Of a stretch of 31,617 nucleotides of DNA, positions 1 to 6,626 are shown one piece after another. This DNA is from Synergistales bacterium (GTDB lineage: Bacteria; Synergistota; Synergistia; Synergistales; Aminobacteriaceae), in the NCBI GenBank assembly GCA_025997935.1, contig BNVG01000008.1, forward strand, positions 1 through 31,617. The letters run 5' to 3'. The translations under genes were made by a program, and so were the position numbers. Within the stretch, counting starts at the first letter, position 1, and each line of letters starts with the position of its first letter. The notes under the pieces are model-generated. The model had not been told where the DNA came from, did not search any database, and saw only the letters and a program-made list of their open reading frames with translations.

Positions 1-1
1 A

Positions 2-52
2 GGGAAAGAGACGGCGTTCGAAAGCGAGGCGAAAATTCTGAAAAGTCAGTAA
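2..52 (+). CDS. Possible 3' tail of an upstream gene (partial)
   Basis: One frame is open from the left edge to a TAA at 50-52 and reads GKETAFESEAKILKSQ. The charged, helix-like composition would suit the end of a real protein. Sixteen residues are too few to assign a family, and another frame is also open across this stretch, so the call is weak. It would lie just upstream of the glutamate dehydrogenase promoter. Confidence 0.2.
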   Translation, partial: GKETAFESEAKILKSQ

Positions 53-82
53 TTTATAGGACGGTATCTTTTGACTTTTGGC

Positions 83-110
83 TTGGAAATAGTTTGGTAT
101 GTGCTATTAT
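83..110 (+). promoter_or_regulatory. Sigma-70-type promoter for glutamate dehydrogenase
   Basis: TTGGAA (83-88) and TATTAT (105-110) are separated by 16 bases, and the bases TGC just before the -10 box give an extended -10 element. Transcription would start near 117, leaving a leader of about 75 bases before the dehydrogenase start. A second -35-like TTGACT lies at 71-76. This is pattern matching only. Confidence 0.5.
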
Positions 111-191
111 TCTTCATGGAGGCTTGTGGGCTTTTGTGTGAGAGTGGCGGCCTTGTGAGAGGGTTTCCAAAAACTTATGGAGGTGTCGAAG

Positions 192-1460
192 ATGTCTGGA
201 ACGAGAAGAACGGCAACAAACGTATTGCTGCACACGGCGCTTGAGAACTTTTACGGCGCGGCTGAGGAAATGCGTCTGGACGAGAATTTGATAGCTGTTC
301 TGGGTAACTCCGAGCGGAGACTTGAGGTCTCTGTACCTACGGAGATGGACGACGGAAGCATCAAGGTTTTTAAGGGATACAGAGTTCAGCACTCCAGCGC
401 TATAGGCCCGTCCAAGGGCGGCATTCGTTATCACCCGGACGTCGATGTCGACGAGTGCGAGGCTTTGGCCATGCTTATGACCTGGAAGTGTTCCTTGGCC
501 GGCATTCCCTACGGCGGCGGCAAGGGCGGAATTTCCTGCGACCCGCTCACCATGTCAATGAAAGAAAAAGAGCGCATGTCCCGCACGTTCGCGGCCCGCA
601 TCGCCCCCATCATCGGCACGTGGCGCGACGTTCCCGCTCCCGACGTCAACACCGGCGGACAGGAGATGGTGTGGTTCATGGATACCATCAGCAAAATGCA
701 CGCTCAGGTCGAGCCCGGAATATTCACCGGCAAGCCCATTAGCTACTGGGGCGCCAAAGGGCGCACGGCGGCCACTGGCTACGGCGTCGCAACCTGCGGG
801 CTTGAGTTGCTGAAGGTTTTGGGCAAGGACCCAGCGTCCGCAAGCGTAGCCATTCAGGGTTTCGGCAACGTCGGAAGCTACACGGCTCTCGTGATGAGCG
901 AGGCCGGCGCGAAAGTCGTCGCCATCAGCGACGTCACGGGCGTATACTACTCCGCCAAGGGCATCGACATCAAAAAAGCGTTTGAGCACATAGAGAAGCA
1001 CCCCAAAAAACTTCTTGAGGGTTTCACCGGCGCCGATAAGGTCGACTACGATATCGCCACGGCTGACTGCGACTTATTCTTCCCCTGCGCCCTTGAGGGA
1101 GCGGTAAACGAGAAGAACGCCGACAAACTCAAGGCCAAGTGGATCGTCGAGGGCGCGAACGCCCCCGTTACACCGGAAGCCGACAAAATTCTCGACAAGA
1201 ACGGCGTCATCGTAGTTCCCGACTTCTTAGCCAACTCTGGCGGCGTCATAGGCTCTTACTTCGAGTGGGCTCAGGATCTGTCCGGCTATTTCTGGACGGA
1301 GGAAGAGTACAACCATCGCCTTATGCACATCATGAAGGGCAACTTCAAGACGGTCTGGGACTACTCGCAGGCCAAGAAGGTCAAGATGCGCCGCGCCGCT
1401 TTCATGGCCGCCATTCAGCGCGTCGCTGACGTCACGAAGCTACGCGGGAACTTCCTGTAG
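192..1460 (+). CDS. gdhA: Glu/Leu/Phe/Val-type glutamate dehydrogenase
   Basis: NAD(P)-dependent glutamate dehydrogenase of 422 residues, interconverting glutamate and 2-oxoglutarate plus ammonia in the cytoplasm. The substrate lysine motif PYGGGKGGI (Lys111) and the catalytic-aspartate motif PAPDVNTG (Asp151) are intact, and the Rossmann dinucleotide motif GFGNVGS follows. Length is normal for the hexameric bacterial enzyme. An ATG at 177 is in frame, but GGAGGTG at 179-185 sits six bases before the ATG at 192, so 192 is the better start. The M20 metallohydrolase begins 15 bases downstream and an amino-acid binding protein follows it, so the cluster fits amino-acid fermentation. Whether the enzyme uses NAD or NADP cannot be read reliably here. 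Confidence 0.95.
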   Translation: MSGTRRTATNVLLHTALENFYGAAEEMRLDENLIAVLGNSERRLEVSVPTEMDDGSIKVFKGYRVQHSSAIGPSKGGIRYHPDVDVDECEALAMLMTWKCSLAGIPYGGGKGGISCDPLTMSMKEKERMSRTFAARIAPIIGTWRDVPAPDVNTGGQEMVWFMDTISKMHAQVEPGIFTGKPISYWGAKGRTAATGYGVATCGLELLKVLGKDPASASVAIQGFGNVGSYTALVMSEAGAKVVAISDVTGVYYSAKGIDIKKAFEHIEKHPKKLLEGFTGADKVDYDIATADCDLFFPCALEGAVNEKNADKLKAKWIVEGANAPVTPEADKILDKNGVIVVPDFLANSGGVIGSYFEWAQDLSGYFWTEEEYNHRLMHIMKGNFKTVWDYSQAKKVKMRRAAFMAAIQRVADVTKLRGNFL

Positions 1461-1475
1461 AAGAATCTTGTATTT

Positions 1476-2693
1476 ATGGATACCATATTTGCTGAAATAG
1501 AGCGACAAAGCGACGACATGGTCGCGGCTCTCAGCCGTATATGCCGCGTTCCGGCCATCTCCCCCCATAACGGGGGAGATGGCGAAGAAGCCAAGGCCAA
1601 AGAGATAGAAAAGCTAATCTCAGAGCTTGGACTTGGCCCCGTGGAGTGGCAGAGAGTAGACGACGCCAAGTCGCCGACCGGAAACCGCCCGTCGCTTTTC
1701 CTTGAATATAAAGGAGCGTCACCGAGACGCCTTTGTATTCTCAGCCACATGGACATAGTGCCGGAGGGCGACCGTTCGTTCTGGAGTCTTGACCCCTACA
1801 ATCCTGTCGTACGCGGCTCGCGCCTTTACGGACGGGGGGTCGCCGATAACGGAATGGCGATAATCTCTTCCCTTTACGCGCTCTACGCGCTCAAAAAGCT
1901 CAACATAACCCCCGCTTACACAATATGCCTCGTGTTTTTGTCCGACGAGGAGCTTGGAAGCTCCTTTGGCGTACAGCCCCTTTTGGAGCGCGGGCTTTTC
2001 CGCGACGACGACCTTGTAATCGCGCCCGACAGCGGAAACGACAGAGGCTATTTTGTAGAGGTAGCCGAGAAATCAATGTTGCGCATGGAGTTTACCGTAA
2101 CGGGCAAACAAGCTCACGCCAGCCGTCCACAGACGGGGCTCAACGCCTGCCGTGTAGCGAATCTGTTCTCGGCGGAGCTTGACGAGGCTCTGCATGTAGC
2201 GTTTAAGGATAAAGACGAGCTTTTCGACCCGCCCGTTTCGACGTTCGAGCCGACTCGCCGCTATGCCAACGTCCCTAACCTGAACACCATCCCCGGCAAG
2301 GAGCATTTTGGGTTTGACTGCCGCGTCCTGCCGTCCGTGCCTCTAAAGGACGTTTTAACAGTCGTGGAGCGCGTGAAAGACGAGGTCTCGCGCCACAGCG
2401 GCGCTGTCATAGAGCTTGAGACCAAGGGCGACGACGCCGCGCCTCCGACGTCCAAGGACAGCGACATAGCGCGTCTGCTTCTGTCATCCCTCACAAAAGT
2501 GCTTAACGTGAAGCCCGTTTTCGGCGGCATCGGCGGCGGAACTTTCGCGGCGTTTTTCAGGAGGAAAGGCATCCCGGCAGTCGTGTGGCAGCAGGAAGCC
2601 GAGGGCACGGCGCACCAGCCCGACGAGTACACGGAGATAGAATACATCATCAACAACGCAAAAGTTTTCGCGGGGATGATGTCCGGCAATTAA
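1476..2693 (+). CDS. M20-family metallohydrolase (ArgE/DapE/carboxypeptidase-like)
   Basis: Cytoplasmic zinc-dependent amidohydrolase or peptidase of 405 residues. The M20 metal ligands and catalytic residues are all present: His91 and Asp93 in SHMD, Asp124 in GVADNG, Glu158-Glu159 in DEELGS, Asp185 in APDSGN and His380 in AHQPDEY. The dimerisation-domain motif GKQAHAS is also clear. The overall pattern (SHMD near the lid, NTIPG, GIGGGT, AHQP) resembles an M20 subgroup also found in archaea that is often called succinyl-diaminopimelate desuccinylase without proof. Given the dehydrogenase upstream and the amino-acid binding protein downstream, peptide or N-acyl amino acid hydrolysis is more likely, but the substrate is unknown. 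No strong ribosome site precedes the ATG, and the gene probably depends on read-through from the dehydrogenase. Confidence 0.88.
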   Translation: MDTIFAEIERQSDDMVAALSRICRVPAISPHNGGDGEEAKAKEIEKLISELGLGPVEWQRVDDAKSPTGNRPSLFLEYKGASPRRLCILSHMDIVPEGDRSFWSLDPYNPVVRGSRLYGRGVADNGMAIISSLYALYALKKLNITPAYTICLVFLSDEELGSSFGVQPLLERGLFRDDDLVIAPDSGNDRGYFVEVAEKSMLRMEFTVTGKQAHASRPQTGLNACRVANLFSAELDEALHVAFKDKDELFDPPVSTFEPTRRYANVPNLNTIPGKEHFGFDCRVLPSVPLKDVLTVVERVKDEVSRHSGAVIELETKGDDAAPPTSKDSDIARLLLSSLTKVLNVKPVFGGIGGGTFAAFFRRKGIPAVVWQQEAEGTAHQPDEYTEIEYIINNAKVFAGMMSGN

Positions 2694-2716
2694 CCCGAAA
2701 GAAAGGGGTCATAACC

Positions 2717-3868
2717 ATGAGAAAATTGACTTTATGTATGGCAATTTTTGCGGTTTTTATGCTTTGCGCGAGTTGCGCCTATTCGGCTGACACTATCAAG
2801 ATAGGCGAGATAGCGACAGTGACCGGCGACTTCGCTTCTTACGGCGTGGCCGAGATGGAGTCCGTCAAGATAGCGGTTGAGGAGATAAACGCGACGGGCG
2901 GTATTTTAGGCAAGCAGATAGAGCTCATCATGTACGACTGCCGCACCCGTCAGGAGGACATGGTAAACGCGGCCCGCCGCCTTGTAGACCAGGATAAAGT
3001 CACGGCCGTAATAGGCCCCAGCGGAAGCGGGCTCTGCATAGCCGCCGCCCCGATATTCAATCGCGGACAGGTTCCCCACCTCGGCACGCTCCCCACAAAT
3101 CCGCTCGTCACAGTGGACGAGACTGGCAAAGTGCGCCCCTACAACTTCCGTATATGCTTCCTCGACCCTTATCAGGGGAAAATGATGGCCTATTTTGCGA
3201 ACAAAGACCTCAAACTCTCGAAGGCCGCCATACTCTATGACGTGTCGAGCGACTATTCTCAGGGGCAAAGAGACTTCTTCATCCAGAGCTTCAAGGAGTA
3301 CGGCGGAGCCATAGTGGCCGACGAGGGGTTCAGGGGCGAGGACGTCGATTTTCGCTCTCAGCTCACCAACATCAAAAACAGCGGCGCTGACGTTCTGATA
3401 TTCCCGTTTATGGGTAAATCTCTCCCCCTCGCCGTAAAGCAGGCCCGCGAGCTCGGCATCAACACCGTAATAGTCGGCGGCGACGGTTACGGCGACTTTA
3501 TGTGGGAGATAACCGGCGACGCTCTGAAAGACACCTACTGGGTCAGCCATGTCGACCGCTACGACCCCACGCTCAAAGTCTTCTTCGACAAGTATGAGTC
3601 CAAGACCGGCACTGAGTGCAAGGAATTCATGAACGCTGTCACGGCTTACGACTGCGTCTACTGGCTGAAAGACGCCATAGAGCGCGCCGGAACAACCGAC
3701 CCCGTCAAGGTGCGCGACGCGCTCGAAGCCACAAAGGACGTACCGCTCCTCCATTGCACTCTGACGATGGACGAGTTTCATAACCCCAAGGACAAGGACG
3801 GCGTTATGCTCTACTGCGACGCCATTCAGCAGAAGGCTTTGTTCTTCAAGAAAGTTCGCCCGGAGTAA
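2717..3868 (+). CDS. Branched-chain amino acid ABC transporter substrate-binding protein
   Basis: Exported periplasmic-binding protein of the LivK/Peripla_BP_6 type, 383 residues. The N-terminus is a typical signal peptide (MRKLTLCMAIFAVFMLC), then the mature start TIKIGEIATVTGDFASYG, which carries the family ligand-loop pattern. GPSGSG and the later SGADVLIFPF also fit the fold. The ATG at 2717 is chosen because AAAGGGG lies eight bases upstream; longer in-frame starts lie within the M20 gene. Cysteines near the signal-peptide end give only a poor lipobox, and cleavage after AYSA is equally plausible. No permease or ATPase genes follow, so it must work with a transporter encoded elsewhere. 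A strong terminator closes the three-gene unit. Confidence 0.92.
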   Translation: MRKLTLCMAIFAVFMLCASCAYSADTIKIGEIATVTGDFASYGVAEMESVKIAVEEINATGGILGKQIELIMYDCRTRQEDMVNAARRLVDQDKVTAVIGPSGSGLCIAAAPIFNRGQVPHLGTLPTNPLVTVDETGKVRPYNFRICFLDPYQGKMMAYFANKDLKLSKAAILYDVSSDYSQGQRDFFIQSFKEYGGAIVADEGFRGEDVDFRSQLTNIKNSGADVLIFPFMGKSLPLAVKQARELGINTVIVGGDGYGDFMWEITGDALKDTYWVSHVDRYDPTLKVFFDKYESKTGTECKEFMNAVTAYDCVYWLKDAIERAGTTDPVKVRDALEATKDVPLLHCTLTMDEFHNPKDKDGVMLYCDAIQQKALFFKKVRPE

Positions 3869-3889
3869 ATTCAAGCCACTACAAAAATC

Positions 3890-3924
3890 AATACAGGCGG
3901 CTCGCAAGAGCCGCCTGTATTTTA
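3890..3924 (+). terminator. Rho-independent terminator, probably bidirectional
   Basis: A perfect 13-bp stem (3891-3903 with 3908-3920) closes on a GCAA tetraloop and is followed by TTT on the plus strand. On the minus strand the hairpin is followed by a T-rich run. It therefore separates the converging amino-acid binding protein gene and the small YjfB-like gene. Confidence 0.88.
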
Positions 3925-3945
3925 CGTAAAAACCTATCCCAAAAC

Positions 3946-4116
3946 TTACCCCTTGACGTTCAGCTTCCCGCCGATGCCGAGAGACTCCAAGAGAATCGCC
4001 ATGGTCTCCTTCTGCACATCCATGACGTTTTTCAGCATAGCGGCCTGAGTAAGAGTCGAGACCCTTTCCGTGGCCATATTCATAGACATCTGAGCTATTC
4101 CGCTTACCATATCCAA
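3946..4116 (-). CDS. YjfB-like putative motility protein
   Basis: Small protein of 56 residues. From the TTG at 4116 it begins (M)DMVSGIAQMSMNMATERV and continues TLTQAAMLKNVMDVQKETMA, ending ESLGIGGKLNVKG. The MD start, the alanine/methionine-rich first helix and the LKxxMD segment match the YjfB family of short proteins of unknown function, associated with motile bacteria. GGAGGTG (complement of 4124-4130) is seven bases from the TTG; an ATG six bases further in would be 13 away, so TTG is favoured. It has a near-consensus promoter of its own and its 3' end faces the terminator at 3890-3924. No flagellar genes are visible nearby. Confidence 0.8.
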   Translation of the reverse strand: MDMVSGIAQMSMNMATERVSTLTQAAMLKNVMDVQKETMAILLESLGIGGKLNVKG

Positions 4117-4159
4117 AAGCGCTCACCTCCGTAATCGTCCGCAACTTTCGACAATTCAG

Positions 4160-4188
4160 ATTATACGGCTTTAGAAAGAGAGAATCAA
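4160..4188 (-). promoter_or_regulatory. Sigma-70-type promoter for the YjfB-like gene
   Basis: On the minus strand TTGATT (4188-4183) and TATAAT (4165-4160) are separated by exactly 17 bases. The predicted start is about 35-40 bases before the TTG start codon. This is a housekeeping-type promoter and not the form expected for late flagellar sigma factors. Confidence 0.6.
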
Positions 4189-4210
4189 GCGTTTTCGGCG
4201 TCATCCAAGC

Positions 4211-4216
4211 TATAAT
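4211..4216 (+). promoter_or_regulatory. -10 element upstream of uronate isomerase
   Basis: A perfect TATAAT lies 39 bases before the uxaC start codon. No convincing -35 hexamer is seen 16-18 bases upstream, so the promoter may need an activator or be weak. It forms a divergent pair with the YjfB-like gene promoter. Confidence 0.4.
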
Positions 4217-4255
4217 ACCTCTCAGGAATCACATCAAAAGGGAGGTTCTTTTCTC

Positions 4256-5689
4256 ATGGCCAAGGCTTTTATGGACGACTCTTTCCTCTTGGATACCGCT
4301 CCGGCGGAGCGGCTTTATCACGACTACGCGCGCGATATGCCTATATTTGACTATCATTCGCATTTACCCATCCAGCAGATTTTAGACGACGTGAAATTTC
4401 AGAACATAACTCAGGTCTGGCTCTACGGAGACCACTACAAATGGCGAGCCATGAGGGCCTGCGGCGTCGCGGAGGAGCTTGTTACAGGGAACGGGACAAA
4501 TAATGAAGAAAACGACTACCGCCGTTTCGAGGCATGGGCCAAGGTGATGCCGCGTACTATCGGCAACCCGCTTTATCACTGGTCTCACTTGGAGCTAAAG
4601 CGATACTTCGGCGTGAACGAGCTTCTCTCGCCCAAAACCTCCCGCGCCATATACGACGCCGCAAAAACCAAGCTGGCCGCGTCTGATTTTTCCGTCCGCT
4701 CCATAATAAAGCGTAGCAACGTCAAAGTCGTCTGCACGACTGACGACCCGGTTGACGACCTCGCCATGCACAAGGCATTGGCCAAAGAAAAATGGGGCGT
4801 CTCCGTTCACCCGGCATGGCGTCCCGACAAGGCGTTGCTCTTGGCCTCCGACGCGCCCCTCTTCAACGCGTGGACGGACAAATTGGAAAGCGCGTCGAAA
4901 ACTACAATCAAAACGTGGGATGATTTTCTGTCCGCGCTCCTGAGCAGGCATCAGTTCTTCAACGATAGCGGCTGCCGCCTGTCGGACTACGGCATTGAGC
5001 GCCCGTACGCCGCCACTTATACCGCCTCCGAGATAGAGAACGCTTTCAAAAAGCTGAGGGTCTCAAAAACCTCACTCGCCGCCGAAGAGCTTGAAAAATA
5101 CCGCTCCGCGCTGCTCTTTGAGTTCCTGAAGATGGACGCTCAACAGGACTGGACGCAGCAGCTTCATTTTGGAGCCAAGCGCAACAACAACAGCGCTATA
5201 TTCAAGAGCTTAGGCCCGGACGTGGGTAACGACTCGACGGGCGAATTTCCGATAGGCGACTCGCTCGTCGCCCTTTTAGACAGGCTTAACAGCGAAGGAA
5301 AACTGGCGCGGACAATCCTTTACACGCTGAACCCCAAGGATTACGAGATGGCCGTATCCATAGCCGGGTCTTTTATGTACAACTCCGCGCCCGGCAAGAT
5401 TCAGGTCGGGACGGCTTGGTGGCACAACGACCACAAGAGCGGCATGGAGCGCCAGATGACGACCTTGGCCAGCATAGGCGTTCTCTCCCGTTTTGTGGGT
5501 ATGCTAACGGACTCGCGGAGCTTCCTGTCGTATCCGAGGCACGAGTATTTCCGCCGCCTTCTCTGCAATATGACCGGCGGACAGATAGAGCGCGGGGAGC
5601 TACCGGAGGACTACGACCTCATCGGCGGCATCGTTCAGGACATTTCATACAACAATGCGGCGAGTTATTTTAAGATGGAGTTGCCGTAG
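4256..5689 (+). CDS. uxaC: Uronate (glucuronate/galacturonate) isomerase
   Basis: Isomerase of 477 residues converting D-glucuronate to D-fructuronate and D-galacturonate to D-tagaturonate, the first step of hexuronate breakdown. The N-terminal metal motif FDYHSHLP (His34, His36), the WKWRAMR-like segment HYKWRAMRACG and the C-terminal TDSRSFLSYPRHEYFRR are characteristic of UxaC in the amidohydrolase superfamily. Length is normal. GGAGG at 4241-4245 precedes the ATG. The gene stands alone: no UxuA, UxaB or KdgK genes are in view, although the TRAP and oxidoreductase cluster at the far end of the window could handle related sugar acids. Its last 20 bases overlap the convergent pseudouridine synthase gene. 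Confidence 0.96.
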   Translation: MAKAFMDDSFLLDTAPAERLYHDYARDMPIFDYHSHLPIQQILDDVKFQNITQVWLYGDHYKWRAMRACGVAEELVTGNGTNNEENDYRRFEAWAKVMPRTIGNPLYHWSHLELKRYFGVNELLSPKTSRAIYDAAKTKLAASDFSVRSIIKRSNVKVVCTTDDPVDDLAMHKALAKEKWGVSVHPAWRPDKALLLASDAPLFNAWTDKLESASKTTIKTWDDFLSALLSRHQFFNDSGCRLSDYGIERPYAATYTASEIENAFKKLRVSKTSLAAEELEKYRSALLFEFLKMDAQQDWTQQLHFGAKRNNNSAIFKSLGPDVGNDSTGEFPIGDSLVALLDRLNSEGKLARTILYTLNPKDYEMAVSIAGSFMYNSAPGKIQVGTAWWHNDHKSGMERQMTTLASIGVLSRFVGMLTDSRSFLSYPRHEYFRRLLCNMTGGQIERGELPEDYDLIGGIVQDISYNNAASYFKMELP

Positions 5690-6626
5690 GATACAACCGC
5701 TCAGTCAGGTCTTCCGGCAGGCAGCGCCGGAATCGCATAGTCTGGCGTGTTTGGGGGTGGGTAAACGCGACGCGCCACGAGTGCAAAAATACGCGCTCGA
5801 AACCCTCCTGCCGCTTGGCTCCGTAGAGCGTGTCGCCATAGAGCGGATGCCCAAACGCCGACATGTGAACGCGAATCTGGTGTGTTCTGCCTGTGAGAAG
5901 GCCGCAGACGACGAGCGCGTAACCCGCTCTCTCGGACAGAACGCGATATTCGGTAGCCGACGCCCTCCCGCCCTCCGCCACGGCCATTTTTAGGCGGTTT
6001 TGAGGGTGTCGGCCTATCGGCCCCTCCAAAACTCCGGCTCTCTGTCTGAAGCCTTCGCGCGCCTCGGTCAGGGCTATGTATTCTTTTTTAATGCGTCTGT
6101 CATGAAAATCATTTTGAAGCAGGGCCATTGTGCGCTCGTCCCTCGCTACCAACATCAGGCCGGAGGTCGTGGCGTCAAGGCGATGAACTATGCCGGGACG
6201 CCTTACGTTGTTGATAAGGCCTATGTCGGGGTAGCGGAATAAAAGCCCGTGGACGAGCGTCCCCCTCCAATGGCCGGGGGCGGGATGCGTCACAAGCCCC
6301 GCTGGTTTGTTGACGACCAAAAGAAACTCGTCCTCGTAAACCACGTCAAAGCTCACGTCCTCCGGCTCTATATCAAGAGTGTCGGGCGGCGGAACGGACA
6401 CGGCAAAGCCCTCGCCGGGCGTAACCTTGTGCGAGGGCTTTAGTTTTGAAGCGCGTAAATTTATATTTGCCATGCGCGTGACGCGGTCTTCTTCTATCAG
6501 GCGGCGGGCGAAAGCGCGCGTAACGCCAAGCGAGCGGGACACTACGACGTCAAGCCTTGCCGCCTCGCCCGCTATTATTGACTCAACAGTTTCTACCCCT
6601 TCAGAACGCTCGCGCAACGCGGGCAA
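5670..6626 (-). CDS. RluA/RluD-family pseudouridine synthase
   Basis: RNA pseudouridine synthase of 318 residues, probably modifying 23S rRNA. An N-terminal S4-like RNA-binding domain (about 20-85) precedes the catalytic domain with the family signature HRLDATTSG (catalytic Asp151) and the later GRTHQIRVHM. The start is inferred to be the TTG at 6626: GGAGAGG lies seven bases upstream inside ileS, and no ATG or GTG gives a full S4 domain. The gene therefore starts 34 bases before the ileS stop, which implies translational coupling. Its 3' end overlaps uxaC. The precise target uridines cannot be inferred. Confidence 0.93.
   Translation of the reverse strand: MPALRERSEGVETVESIIAGEAARLDVVVSRSLGVTRAFARRLIEEDRVTRMANINLRASKLKPSHKVTPGEGFAVSVPPPDTLDIEPEDVSFDVVYEDEFLLVVNKPAGLVTHPAPGHWRGTLVHGLLFRYPDIGLINNVRRPGIVHRLDATTSGLMLVARDERTMALLQNDFHDRRIKKEYIALTEAREGFRQRAGVLEGPIGRHPQNRLKMAVAEGGRASATEYRVLSERAGYALVVCGLLTGRTHQIRVHMSAFGHPLYGDTLYGAKRQEGFERVFLHSWRVAFTHPQTRQTMRFRRCLPEDLTERLYPTATPS

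Noticed and set aside
2750..2790. Lipoprotein signal in the amino-acid binding protein
   Set aside because: Cysteines are present, but the residues before them do not make a good lipobox; ordinary signal cleavage fits as well.
2906..4204. Long minus-strand frame of 432 codons across the amino-acid binding protein gene
   Set aside because: It is antisense to a clear gene, crosses the terminator hairpin and the YjfB-like gene in another frame, and shows no family motif.
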